Of a DNA stretch of 49,249 nucleotides, positions 18,225-26,940 are shown one piece after another (within the stretch, counting starts at the first letter, position 1; each line of letters opens with the position of its first letter). The translations under genes were made by a program, and so were the position numbers. The notes under the pieces were generated by a model. It did not search any database. It was not told where the DNA came from and saw nothing but the letters and a program-made list of their open reading frames with translations. Source of the DNA: Deltaproteobacteria bacterium (lineage in GTDB: Bacteria; UBA10199; JADGCS01); contig JADGCS010000019.1 in assembly GCA_015228875.1 (NCBI GenBank), positions 1 through 49,249 on the forward strand, given 5' to 3'.

Positions 18225-18353
18225 TTAAATTTCTCCCAAAAGATATCTGATATCTTCGATGACCGGGCTTGGGCCACGTTCTATTTCTAATATCCCATGA
18301 TGTATCTGATGCCGTGCGGGGTCGAGGGTGACGGCATCGCCGTTTTTGTACAT
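18225..18353 (-). CDS. Small hypothetical protein, 42 residues
   Basis: ATG at 18353 is preceded by a G-rich ribosome site (GGGGG, about 7 bases upstream) and by an in-frame stop. The product is soluble and mixed in charge, starting MYKNGDAVTLDPARHQI and ending EDIRYLLGEI. It lies about 110 bases after the stop of the large lipoprotein gene on the same strand and ends at the edge of repeat copy 1. No family was recognised; it may be a short gene or the tail of one. Confidence 0.4.
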   Translation of the reverse strand: MYKNGDAVTLDPARHQIHHGILEIERGPSPVIEDIRYLLGEI

Positions 18354-18466
18354 TCTGCCGCCCCCTTAAACGTTTACCATCCGATTTCATGCTGCAGTTG
18401 ACGCTTGAAGAAGCGATATGTTTAAGGTCGCCATTTGCGACCTTAAAGACGGGCCGTGGTGATTTT

Positions 18467-21199
18467 TTAAAACAAAAGGTCACCGCAGTAGATACCCTTG
18501 TAACCAAGGGCCACGCAGATAAATTTTCCCTGGTCCGCAACGGCCGCGTGGTAGGAGGGCAAAGACCAGTGCGCCACCTCGCTTATGTGATGAATGCTGG
18601 AGACATCGTAAAAGAGGGTGCCTTCGTTTGAGGGCAGTATAAAAAGCCGTCCGTCTTTTGAAAAGGCGGAGCCCTCAAATTGTTCAACGGTGATGTCAAA
18701 ATCGTCGAGCGTGGCGAATTTTTCGATGTTAAAGACATCAAAGATAAATATCTTGTACCTGTTTTTTGATTGAATGAGTGCAAAGACAGTGTCGAGGGCC
18801 GGGGTGGTTTTGATCGAGACGATATCCATGTCTTCTTCGTACAGTGTGACAACCTCATCGGGCAAAATCACGGCGGGTGAGGTCTTGGCGGTTTCGACCT
18901 CTGGTTGTTTTTTCTTGCCGGTTTTTGGTTTGTTTTTTTCTGGGGGTTTGTTGTCTTCATCTGTTTCTGTTTCATCTTTGGCTGTCTCTGCTTTTTCGGG
19001 GACCTGCTGTTTATTTCCTGTCAGGACATTCCAGTCGTAAAGCTCCATTTTATCCTTTGTGAGAACAACAATCTGGTCCTCGGGGACGTAGTAGACAAAC
19101 GGGGGGGTGTCTTTGGGCAGGGTGGCCTTGATTTTGACGTCGGTGGGGGAGTTAAGGGCGTAAAACACAATTTCATAGGGCTGGCCTGTTTCGGCAGTAT
19201 TCTGTTTTTTTGAGGCAATGGCCAGGACCTCGCTGCCGTCGGTGGACGAAAAATGATGCCAGGATATCAGTTGGGGCACTGTGACTGGCAGCGGTTCAAT
19301 TTTTGTAAAGTCGATATCAATAAAAAAAATCTTGTGGCTTTGTTCTGAATAGGCAAAGACTCCCAGCGACGTGGGGAGGAGCCTGTCATATTTGGCTTTG
19401 CCCGCATTGAGTGGCTTTTTGAGGATGAGGTTTGGGTTGTCAAAGTCGGTTGTTGCAAAGATCTGGTGACTGTTGTTGTCGATTGTGTTTTCAAATGAGA
19501 TGAAATGGTTTTTGTCAAGCAGGACGACCTTTCTCGAGTCGGCCATAAAGTCGAGTGTCATGACCGGATCGACGGTGTACTCATCCCTGAAAGGTTTGTC
19601 GGCGCCGATTTGTGCAAGTGGAACGCTCGCATTGTTATCGGTCATGTTCTGTATGGTTTTGGAAAGTTCTGTGATCTTGCTGTCGATTGTGATCTTGTTG
19701 ATGGTGATGGCCTTGTCATTGACAAGATACAATTGCCCGCGGTCCAGTGACCACGCCTGCAGTTTCTTTTCCCTGTTTAATGTGCCTCGTAAAAAACGGT
19801 GGTGGTGGATGCTGTAGAGTCTGACAGCGGCGGGTTTGGTCTCTGTTGTTGCAAGAAGCTCTGCGTTGTCGGCAGGCCCTGCTTCTGCGTCTGTATTTGT
19901 GTCTGTGTCTGCGTCTGTATTTGTATCTGTGTCTGTATCTGTGTCTGTGTCTGTTGCGTTGGTTATAATCGTCTGGATGTCCTCTTCACCGACGATGAAT
20001 CCATTATTAAGATCGATGGAGTAGTTTTTAATCCCTTGAAAAGTATTTTCCTCTTGTGTGCCGACCTCCCGCGGGGGCTTACTGTCTGCCACAGTGCTGG
20101 CATTGTCACTCAAAGTCGCGGGTGTGGTGATCTCTTTTTTCGGGGGTTGAGACGTCCCCGCAAAAATGACATCTTCGCCAAAATCGCTGATGCCGGAATA
20201 ATCATCGGAAAGGGTGAGCGTTTGCAGGCCAGAGAGCGACTTGTTTTGAGACAGATATGACAGAGCCAGAGAGGGTTTGCCGTTGTAACGGTAGAGTCCT
20301 GCAAAGGCAAAATCCCTGCCGATACGTATACTGGAAATCAGGTCGAGGGTTTTGATGTTGAGGATATCCAGAAACTGATTGCGGGAGAGATACAGATAAT
20401 CGCCAAGGGCAATGGCGGAAACGACATTGCTGATGGGGGCTTCATCCGCAATTTTTATGTTTTCAATATCCGAAAAATCCAGGAACTCAATTTTGTCTTT
20501 AAGAAAAACCAGGGTTGTGTCGGTGTTGATCCAGTAATAATCGTGTTCCATTTCTTTTTTCAGGACATCTGTGAGGGCGTAGATTTTTTTGCCATCGGTT
20601 TCTGTTTGTTCGAGTTCAAGCACTTCGAGGACATGGTTTTCTTCTTCAAGAAAGAGGAGGGTTTTGGAGTTCTTGACCATTTTTTTAACCCTCTTTAACG
20701 GAGCAGCAATGGGTTTGAGGGCCAGAAGTTCGAGCTGCGTATTGTAAACGGCAAAGTGCTGGGGAAAGTCCATGTAGATGTATTTGTCGTCTGCATGGAT
20801 AAATCTTGCGACACCGCCGATTCTTTTGGTTACGGCTACGGGGGCTTTGACTCTAAATCCGGGGGTCACGGCTGTTTTTAAATTGGTCGGTTTGACATCG
20901 GTCTTTTCGTTATTGTCCGTGAGTGTGATCACAATATCGGGATTGACTGTTTTTTTGTTCAGGCTGCCCGATGCGTTGTCTGTTGGCGGCGGTGTGTTTT
21001 TTTTATTTTGGGAGAGTTTGCTTTTCTTTTTTTTGTTTTTTGTCTCTAAAGATGGTGTCTGTTCGCTTTTGATGCCCAGATATTTTATTGCCTTGTCCGA
21101 CAGACCGCTGACTTGTTCACACGAAATAAAAAAAAAGAGGGATAACAGTGATACTGTGCAAAAAGATTTCAGGATTGATTTATGGTTTGTCATTGTCAT
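18467..21199 (-). CDS. Large beta-propeller-like lipoprotein
   Basis: The preferred start, ATG 21199, gives MTMTNHKSILKSF, a hydrophobic stretch and FISC, a plausible lipobox that would anchor the ~910-residue protein to a membrane through its N-terminal cysteine. An earlier ATG at 21316 adds 39 residues without signal character and nearly abuts the divergent acyltransferase. After a lysine-rich linker come many repeats of short beta strands such as DDKYIYMDFPQHFAVYN and DSRKVVLLDKNHFISF, typical of a beta-propeller. A low-complexity TD/TN/TDAD tract lies midway (DNA 19884-19955), and a second acidic, K/E/P-rich linker lies near the last quarter. Function is unknown; a scaffold or binding protein of the envelope is inferred. 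Confidence 0.8.
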   Translation of the reverse strand: MTMTNHKSILKSFCTVSLLSLFFFISCEQVSGLSDKAIKYLGIKSEQTPSLETKNKKKKSKLSQNKKNTPPPTDNASGSLNKKTVNPDIVITLTDNNEKTDVKPTNLKTAVTPGFRVKAPVAVTKRIGGVARFIHADDKYIYMDFPQHFAVYNTQLELLALKPIAAPLKRVKKMVKNSKTLLFLEEENHVLEVLELEQTETDGKKIYALTDVLKKEMEHDYYWINTDTTLVFLKDKIEFLDFSDIENIKIADEAPISNVVSAIALGDYLYLSRNQFLDILNIKTLDLISSIRIGRDFAFAGLYRYNGKPSLALSYLSQNKSLSGLQTLTLSDDYSGISDFGEDVIFAGTSQPPKKEITTPATLSDNASTVADSKPPREVGTQEENTFQGIKNYSIDLNNGFIVGEEDIQTIITNATDTDTDTDTDTNTDADTDTNTDAEAGPADNAELLATTETKPAAVRLYSIHHHRFLRGTLNREKKLQAWSLDRGQLYLVNDKAITINKITIDSKITELSKTIQNMTDNNASVPLAQIGADKPFRDEYTVDPVMTLDFMADSRKVVLLDKNHFISFENTIDNNSHQIFATTDFDNPNLILKKPLNAGKAKYDRLLPTSLGVFAYSEQSHKIFFIDIDFTKIEPLPVTVPQLISWHHFSSTDGSEVLAIASKKQNTAETGQPYEIVFYALNSPTDVKIKATLPKDTPPFVYYVPEDQIVVLTKDKMELYDWNVLTGNKQQVPEKAETAKDETETDEDNKPPEKNKPKTGKKKQPEVETAKTSPAVILPDEVVTLYEEDMDIVSIKTTPALDTVFALIQSKNRYKIFIFDVFNIEKFATLDDFDITVEQFEGSAFSKDGRLFILPSNEGTLFYDVSSIHHISEVAHWSLPSYHAAVADQGKFICVALGYKGIYCGDLLF
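19884..19955. repeat. In-frame hexanucleotide microsatellite (GTCTGT-type)
   Basis: About twelve units of six bases related to GTCTGT, GTCTGC and TATCTG. On the minus strand they encode alternating Thr-Asp, with some Asn and Ala, within the large lipoprotein. Changes in copy number would keep the frame and alter linker length only. Confidence 0.8.
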
Positions 21200-21321
21200 G
21201 GCTGGTTGCATAGCACATGTGTCCAAGAATTTCAATTGGTCTGGATGAGGTCGAAAGTTGACTTTATCATGATCAGGTTTTATGAAGCTTTCATTCGTGA
21301 CGTGATCAGGTCTCATCGCCT

Positions 21322-23061
21322 ATGCAATTACTTTTAATTCTTGTTTTCTTTGTCTATCTCATGCCTCTTGTCAAACTTTTGCATTTGATGGTGAGGTCTC
21401 TGTTTTTTCTTGCCCCCGTAAAGGTTTCTCTGCCGCAAGATGGGGGGCACGGTGATTACAAAAAACCTGTCGGAAAAAGGGTTTCTTTAAAACTGCTGCA
21501 TCTCATCTCAAGGGTTGAGTACATTGTGGCACCTCTCCGGCATTGGTTTGTGGGCATTCCCTTCGTTGTTTTTTTTATAACGGTCATGACTTTGGAGCTT
21601 CTGGGCCGGACAAAAACAGCATCGCAGAACATGTTTCTGCTGGATGCGGTGCTTGTTCTTTTTTTCTGGTCTGTTTATTCACGGCAGACGGCTTATGCAA
21701 AGGCCGCGGAGTTTCTAAGGTCTTTTCCCCTGGCACATGCAGAGGACTTTCTTGTCAGATTTCAGTTCGAACTTACCTTTGGCGGCATCGATTTTTTTCA
21801 TTCCGGAGATTTAAGGCGGGTCGATCCCGAATACACCAATTTTAAAAAAGGCATCAGGCCCTTAAAGAGCCGTCTTGTTTTTTTAAAGGGACTTATCGAC
21901 ACAGTCTACCTTGCCCACATTTGTCTGTTTGTCTTTAGAAGAATGGGGGCCCATTATCTCTTTAACCTCTTCGACGGTGCCGCGGCTTATTGGGGACAGC
22001 GCATGCTCATGCTCACTCATTCGTGCCTCGCGGTCAACGGGATAGAGGCCTTAAAAGAAAAGCGGGGCAGATTTATTTTTATCTTTAATCACAAAAGTGC
22101 CTTCGATTTTATTCTGGCCTTTTTTGCGCTCTCAACGGCGGAGATCAACGGCAGAAGGCCTCGTCTCAGGTTTATTCTGGCAAAGGATCACTTTAGGGAT
22201 AATCCGCTTGTGTATCGTCTGTTTGGCGTTGGTCGGGTTTGTGAGGCCGCCAAAATGATATTCATTGCACGCCGGGACCGCACCAAAAGCAGCGAGGATT
22301 TAAAACGTGCGGCACGGATCATCGTCAATAACGAGATTGATGTGGCCATCTTTCCGCAGGGCACAAGGGCAAAGGGAAACTGCGACAGGGCGTTCAAGCG
22401 TCGTGATGCCGGTTTTTACACAACCATCAACAAAAAAGACCCCGCTTCGCAATTGTCTCATATCAAAAAGGGGACTTCGTATTTGGTTTGGGACACACTG
22501 TACGAAATGCATCAAACGCAAAGGGATGACGAACTTCATCTTGTTTTTGTGGGGATCAACGGGACTGCAAGTATTCTCCCCAAGGGCAAGACCAGGGTAC
22601 AGACCATGGCCGATGTTCAGTTTACTGTGGGCGACGTGGTCACATTAACACCGCAGATCATCGAAGATTGTCTCGATCATACAGACCCGCAGGCTATCGA
22701 GGCTTCAAAAAAAGAATTTCTTTCCGAAATCAACAGCCTGATCAATCAAAAGCTGGTTTCTGTCTTACAACTTCACGATCTCCTGGTGCAGAGGTATCTT
22801 ACCGAATTAAAAGGGCAGTTCAGATTAAGCGACGAAAAAATCCTCTCACTCAGGCAAAACATACTCGAGTTATCAGAGAGGGGCGATGTTGTCTATATTC
22901 TGCTCGACAGAATTTACGGCCTTCCGGTGCCTCAATGGAACGGTTATTTATCGCAACTGACCCACTTTTTGCTCGAAAAATCCGAATACGCCCGTTTCAT
23001 AAACTTTTTGGAAGAAATTTCCTTCGAATTATTGAAAAATGAGTATCATGTTGATAAATGA
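21322..23061 (+). CDS. PlsC-family 1-acyl-glycerol-3-phosphate acyltransferase-like membrane protein
   Basis: A 579-residue protein with N-terminal membrane helices (residues ~1-30 and ~75-120) and a central lysophospholipid acyltransferase domain. Motif I is NHKSAFD with H257-x4-D262. Motif II is close to IFIARRDR, and motif III is FPQGTRAKG (344-352). PlsC proteins are ~250 residues, so this one has long N- and C-terminal extensions; the C-terminal ~150 residues are helical and unassigned. It probably acylates a glycerophospholipid or related acceptor at the inner membrane; the acceptor is unknown. It is divergent from the lipoprotein gene. Confidence 0.8.
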   Translation: MQLLLILVFFVYLMPLVKLLHLMVRSLFFLAPVKVSLPQDGGHGDYKKPVGKRVSLKLLHLISRVEYIVAPLRHWFVGIPFVVFFITVMTLELLGRTKTASQNMFLLDAVLVLFFWSVYSRQTAYAKAAEFLRSFPLAHAEDFLVRFQFELTFGGIDFFHSGDLRRVDPEYTNFKKGIRPLKSRLVFLKGLIDTVYLAHICLFVFRRMGAHYLFNLFDGAAAYWGQRMLMLTHSCLAVNGIEALKEKRGRFIFIFNHKSAFDFILAFFALSTAEINGRRPRLRFILAKDHFRDNPLVYRLFGVGRVCEAAKMIFIARRDRTKSSEDLKRAARIIVNNEIDVAIFPQGTRAKGNCDRAFKRRDAGFYTTINKKDPASQLSHIKKGTSYLVWDTLYEMHQTQRDDELHLVFVGINGTASILPKGKTRVQTMADVQFTVGDVVTLTPQIIEDCLDHTDPQAIEASKKEFLSEINSLINQKLVSVLQLHDLLVQRYLTELKGQFRLSDEKILSLRQNILELSERGDVVYILLDRIYGLPVPQWNGYLSQLTHFLLEKSEYARFINFLEEISFELLKNEYHVDK

Positions 23062-23280
23062 GCCTTTAGTTGGGGGGGGTGAGCCCTTAGCCTCAGTACT
23101 GAGTGAGCAAAAATTTAATTCAATGGTAATCAAATTACGTTACCGTATTTGCGAATCGAAGTACTTAGCCGTGGGGATGGTCGATGGCTATGGGCTGATG
23201 GGGGCTGAAATACAAATATATACATATATACAAATATATATAAGTCATTTGTGGTTTTTGTGACGTTATAAGAAGACGAT

Positions 23281-23595
23281 ATGAAAACTTTTGCTGTCAT
23301 ATTTATGGTCCTAGTTTTTTTTGCGGGTTCCGTCGGGGCAGGCAATCCGCCGCCGTTGTTTACCAAGCCTGTCAAGCTTGACGACTCCGGACGCCCCCTG
23401 TACAATTCGTGGGAGCAGTACGAGTTCGAGAGAAAGCAGCGCTTTGAGAGAAAACAGCAAAAGGCCGACGATACACGAAATCACACATCTGGGGGAGAGG
23501 CAAATTCAGACTCGGATTCAGATTCAGATTCAGATTCAGATTTTGTTCCGACACCATCGACAACCATCATACATCGTCCGATCAATGGCATCTGA
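23281..23595 (+). CDS. Small secreted protein with PxPLFxxPVKL motif and SD repeat
   Basis: 104 residues. A signal peptide MKTFAVIFMVLVFFAGSVGA is followed at once by GNPPPLFTKPVKLDDSG, a motif shared with two of the next three genes. Then come a charged helix with two copies of ERKQ and an SDSDSDSD tract. It is the first of four closely spaced genes leading to an M48 protease. No known family was recognised. The upstream 220 bases hold only an AT-rich stretch with ATATAC-type simple repeats. Confidence 0.7.
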   Translation: MKTFAVIFMVLVFFAGSVGAGNPPPLFTKPVKLDDSGRPLYNSWEQYEFERKQRFERKQQKADDTRNHTSGGEANSDSDSDSDSDSDFVPTPSTTIIHRPINGI

Positions 23596-23651
23596 GGTTT
23601 TGGGGTTTGTGGGTGATGGTCTTTTATGATCATTCAAAGGAGGGGATAAAT

Positions 23652-24050
23652 ATGGGTAAAAAACTTTTACTGTCGTGTCTGGTCATGGCTTTCTATCTGG
23701 TTGCAGGGGCAGGTCTTGCTCGTGCGGGCAACCCGGCACCGCTGTATCACGCCCCTGTGCATCTTGGCGGAGAGGCAAAATATCCGGCAAAGAAAAAAGT
23801 AATCCAGGCCGAAACACAGCCCAAGGCCGATGAAAAATCAGGGTCTATAAAAACCACAGAAGCAGCATCAGATACAAATCAGACACCCAAGACCACAGAT
23901 GCTGCCGGAACACCAACGGAGACAGGCACGGCAAAGGCTGTTGATGTTTCCAAAACAACAGATGCAGCAGTTGTCAGCGGTTCGGGTGAAACCATCCCTC
24001 CCGATCCCGAAGCGAGCGCCGAGGATAAAAAAGACGACTACGATTTTTAA
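23652..24050 (+). CDS. Small secreted protein with PxPLYxxPVHL motif
   Basis: The start at 23652 (MGKKLLLSCLVMAF) has an excellent AAGGAGG ten to fifteen bases upstream; a start at 23607 would precede that site and add non-signal residues. The signal peptide ends near GLARA, followed by GNPAPLYHAPVHLGGEA. The rest is a low-complexity, Thr/Ala/Lys/Asp-rich tail ending DDYDF, likely disordered. It has the same layout as the preceding gene: signal, shared motif, disordered tail. Function is unknown. Confidence 0.7.
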   Translation: MGKKLLLSCLVMAFYLVAGAGLARAGNPAPLYHAPVHLGGEAKYPAKKKVIQAETQPKADEKSGSIKTTEAASDTNQTPKTTDAAGTPTETGTAKAVDVSKTTDAAVVSGSGETIPPDPEASAEDKKDDYDF

Positions 24051-24068
24051 CAATAAAGGGCGTCTTTT

Positions 24069-24350
24069 ATGAGAAGTCTTTTCTTTGTGGTTCTTGTTTT
24101 TCTCTTTCAGTTTATTTACGTCAATGTTGCCTGTGGGGACTCTGTTTCTGTTTCGCCATCAGGTGTGGGGCAACCGTCCTCTGTGGAGTTTAATCAAAAA
24201 GACGCGCAAATCCCCAAACATCACATCAATCCCGTACCCGATGCGATACAGGCAAAGTCCCTCGGAGAAGAAATGGTCGATTTCATCCGCAAACTTCTTG
24301 GCGACAAGCCCGAGCCGGTGGATGAAAAACTGGTGAGAGACGAAGAGTGA
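24069..24350 (+). CDS. Small secreted hypothetical protein
   Basis: 93 residues with a hydrophobic N-terminus MRSLFFVVLVFLFQF and likely cleavage near VACG. A short helical C-terminal part contains EEMVDFIRKLLGD. AAAGGG lies upstream of the ATG. It does not carry the PxPLYxxPVHL motif of its neighbours. Its stop overlaps the GTG start of the M48 gene, so the two are probably translated together. No family was recognised. Confidence 0.65.
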   Translation: MRSLFFVVLVFLFQFIYVNVACGDSVSVSPSGVGQPSSVEFNQKDAQIPKHHINPVPDAIQAKSLGEEMVDFIRKLLGDKPEPVDEKLVRDEE

Positions 24351-25366
24351 CCCTTAAGCCCCCGCTCATACTCGCCGTGATGATGTTGCTTGTGAGTTTG
24401 ACTCTTCAGGCAAAAGAGCAGCCAAGGCCTCTTTATGACGGGCCCGTGCATATCGAAGATGGGGGGGTGGTTCAAAATCCTCACGCACAGGGGTTAAAAC
24501 CTGATTTAAAAACAAAAACGGATTCTTCTTTCGACAAAACAAAAGATTCCCCAAAACCAAAACACAAAAAAAAGAAGGGTGGGCGTTTGTGGGAGTACAA
24601 GCGGACCCATTTTAATCATTATTCGATCAACGATGAGATTGCGATTGGTGAAAAGTTTATCAAAGAACAAGAGCTGGCCTTTGAAAAGAGAAAGCTTAAG
24701 GTCAATCCCCCGGAGTGGGCTCAGTATAAAAAACGCATTGATGCCATTGTGGCCAGGCTTGCGCCTGTGTCTGATCTGCCCCATCTGCCATACGAGGTCA
24801 CATTGTTTGACAAGCCGGATGTGGCCAACGCGTATTGTTTTCCTGGCGGCAAGATCGGGGTCTTTACGGGGCTCTTTGACACAGACAAGGGGTTGATCGA
24901 TCCCAAAAAAGATGACGAGATCGCGGCGGTTCTGGCGCACGAAATGGCTCATGCGGGTTTACGACACGTGACAAGGCAGATGACAACCTACAACAGTGTC
25001 AGTCTGGTTGGCAGTCTTGTCACACTGGGGCTTTCGCAGGGGGTGGGGCAGAACTGGGCCTATCTTGCCGGTCAGGTTTTTAATACCGGGACGTTTCTTG
25101 CGATGCCGAGTTATTCGCGCAAGCACGAACGTGAGGCCGACAAGGTGGGTTTTTATTATCTTGCAAAGGCGGGTTTTAATCCGATGGCCGCGATTACGGT
25201 GTGGGAGCGGGCCGCCTTAAAGGCCAAGAGCAAGGGAAAGGACAAAACCAGTTTTTTTGCATCCCACCCCGCCAGTGGTGAGCGCGCCGCCTCTCTACGG
25301 GGATTTTACGAGGATGCACTGGAAGTGATCAAACGGCAGGAGATGGTAACCAGGATGAAGGAGTGA
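24347..25366 (+). CDS. M48-family zinc metalloprotease, secreted (BepA/LoiP-like)
   Basis: A membrane- or periplasm-associated zinc endopeptidase. HEMAH at residues 198-202 gives the two histidine ligands and catalytic glutamate. SRKHEREAD supplies the third ligand (E261) and the conserved aspartate. A C-terminal FFASHPASGERAASL segment is typical of periplasmic M48 enzymes that tend outer-membrane proteins. The N-terminus is a hydrophobic signal followed by PRPLYDGPVHIEDG, the motif shared with the genes at 23281 and 23652, and then a lysine-rich linker. The start is GTG overlapping the preceding stop. Context suggests the small secreted proteins are partners, substrates or regulators; that is inference. 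Confidence 0.87.
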   Translation: MTLKPPLILAVMMLLVSLTLQAKEQPRPLYDGPVHIEDGGVVQNPHAQGLKPDLKTKTDSSFDKTKDSPKPKHKKKKGGRLWEYKRTHFNHYSINDEIAIGEKFIKEQELAFEKRKLKVNPPEWAQYKKRIDAIVARLAPVSDLPHLPYEVTLFDKPDVANAYCFPGGKIGVFTGLFDTDKGLIDPKKDDEIAAVLAHEMAHAGLRHVTRQMTTYNSVSLVGSLVTLGLSQGVGQNWAYLAGQVFNTGTFLAMPSYSRKHEREADKVGFYYLAKAGFNPMAAITVWERAALKAKSKGKDKTSFFASHPASGERAASLRGFYEDALEVIKRQEMVTRMKE

Positions 25367-25376
25367 AAAACATGAT

Positions 25377-26780
25377 TCACACCCTGATGGGATTTTTGTC
25401 TTCCCCGCGCACTGTGTCTGGGAGGTTTCTCGCGGCCAGCAGGCTGGCGGTCGCCATCAGCACAAGATAAATCGCAGGGGCATAAAGATTACGATAATGT
25501 ATCAGGAGCCATGTCGCAATGACAGGGGCCGTCCCCCCAAAGAGGGATAAAGAAACATTGTAAGACAACCCCATGGCACTGTAACGCACGCCTACAGGAA
25601 ATATTTCGGCCAGTGTTGCGGGAACCGCACCAAGAAAAATACCCATCAACACGGTAAAACAAAGCTGGGCGATGACCACCGAAAACAACCCGCCGTATTC
25701 GACCAATAAAAAAAGAGGGAGAGAGACAATCGCCATGCCGGCGGCACCGGCGACTAAAAGTGGCCTGCGCCCGATTTTGTCAGAGGCGTGGCCTGCCAAG
25801 GGAACAATAACAATCAACAGCATAAGGTAAAACGTGTTGAGCCAGAGGAGTTGGTCAGCGTACGGATGAAGATGCTCGCTGAGCATCGAGGGCCACCAGA
25901 TAAAGAGCAGATAAAAGCCTCCTACAAGAACAGACAAACATACTGCCAGAACCATGCGCCACCGCGCAAGTTTAATGGCCTCGGCAAGGGGATTACCAAT
26001 AATTGTGCCGGCAGATTCCAATTTTTTAAAGGTGGGTGTTTCGTGTAATCCTTGGCGCATCCAAAGACCAACAAGGCCAATAACAATGCCCGCAAGAAAC
26101 GGCAACCGCCAGCCCCAGCCTGACATGGCCTGCGGGCCTAGTGTGCTGCCGAGCCACACAGAGGTCAACGACCCCAGCATCATGCCCGCATAACAACTGG
26201 CAAAGGTCCAGCTGCTGTAATAACCCTGTCTTTTTGGTGGAGCGGTCTCGGCTACAAAAGCGATTGATCCCACAAATTCACCTCCCACCGAAAGCCCCTG
26301 GGCCATCAGGCACAAAACAAGAAGAATTGGTGCCAACACACCAATCTGTGCCTGTGTGGGCAGGATTCCAATAAAAAACGTAGGCACGGCCATCATTATC
26401 ACCGAGAGCCGGAGCGCCTTTTTGCGACCGTAGTGGTCACCAATGTAGCCAAAAAACACGCCCCCAACCGGTCGCATCAAAAAACCGGCCGCAAAGACAC
26501 TGAACGCACCAAGCAGTGAATACAAGGGGTCATTTGAAGGAAAGAACAGATCTCCAATGATGGGGGCCAAAAAACCAAAAATGGCAAAATCATACCACTC
26601 GAGGACATTACCCACGATACCACCAGCCAGATTTTTGATCAGAGATTCAGGATGGTCCTCGCGTTCCTGCTGCTCGCGCTGTTCCTTTTTTTCTTCGCGA
26701 ATCAGCACGATGTTTTTTAACAAATGGGCAACCTCTTGGGCCGTGTCTGTTTTGGGTGATTGTTTTTGTAACCCCTTCAT
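25377..26780 (-). CDS. MFS transporter, metabolite:H+ symporter (ProP/ShiA-like) family
   Basis: A twelve-helix secondary transporter. The family signatures are GNVLEWYDFAIFGFLAPIIG at the first helix, RPVGGVFFGYIGDHYGRKKAL in the loop 2-3 region, and GWGWRLPFL in the middle. These mark the metabolite:H+ symporter branch that includes proline/betaine, citrate and alpha-ketoglutarate carriers; the substrate cannot be predicted. The start MKGLQKQSPK at 26780 is preferred, with AAGGGA about ten bases upstream. A longer frame to 26858 lacks a site. An N-terminal glutamate-rich helix precedes the first membrane segment. It converges with the M48 gene, with ten bases between the stops. Confidence 0.88.
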   Translation of the reverse strand: MKGLQKQSPKTDTAQEVAHLLKNIVLIREEKKEQREQQEREDHPESLIKNLAGGIVGNVLEWYDFAIFGFLAPIIGDLFFPSNDPLYSLLGAFSVFAAGFLMRPVGGVFFGYIGDHYGRKKALRLSVIMMAVPTFFIGILPTQAQIGVLAPILLVLCLMAQGLSVGGEFVGSIAFVAETAPPKRQGYYSSWTFASCYAGMMLGSLTSVWLGSTLGPQAMSGWGWRLPFLAGIVIGLVGLWMRQGLHETPTFKKLESAGTIIGNPLAEAIKLARWRMVLAVCLSVLVGGFYLLFIWWPSMLSEHLHPYADQLLWLNTFYLMLLIVIVPLAGHASDKIGRRPLLVAGAAGMAIVSLPLFLLVEYGGLFSVVIAQLCFTVLMGIFLGAVPATLAEIFPVGVRYSAMGLSYNVSLSLFGGTAPVIATWLLIHYRNLYAPAIYLVLMATASLLAARNLPDTVRGEDKNPIRV

Positions 26781-26918
26781 ATTAAGAAAATCCCTTTTAA
26801 TGAAGACCCCCGCAGCACCCCGCTTCACCAAAGCGCTTCGCGCCGGCGAAAGGGGCATAGGAATAAAATCCCCATCTGGGGGTCTAACCTCAAAACGGCA
26901 GTGCCAGCCCAGAGAGCG

Positions 26919-26940
26919 ACAGGAGATGCGGGATTTAATG
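26919..26940 (+). repeat. Dispersed GATGCGGGATTTAAT motif, copy B
   Basis: ACAGGAGATGCGGGATTTAA occurs here. Close matches occur within the inverted repeat at 5852-5961 and, on the minus strand, at 38539-38563. It overlaps the end of the frameshifted gene on the minus strand. Confidence 0.55.

Noticed and set aside
18184-18540. 118-residue minus-strand frame overlapping the lipoprotein end
   Set aside because: Arg-rich, no ribosome site, overlaps the lipoprotein frame and repeat copy 1; the 42-codon ORF in another frame has the better start.
23039-23263. 74-residue plus frame after the acyltransferase
   Set aside because: It starts within the acyltransferase end and runs through an ATATAC-type simple repeat; no domain or signal.
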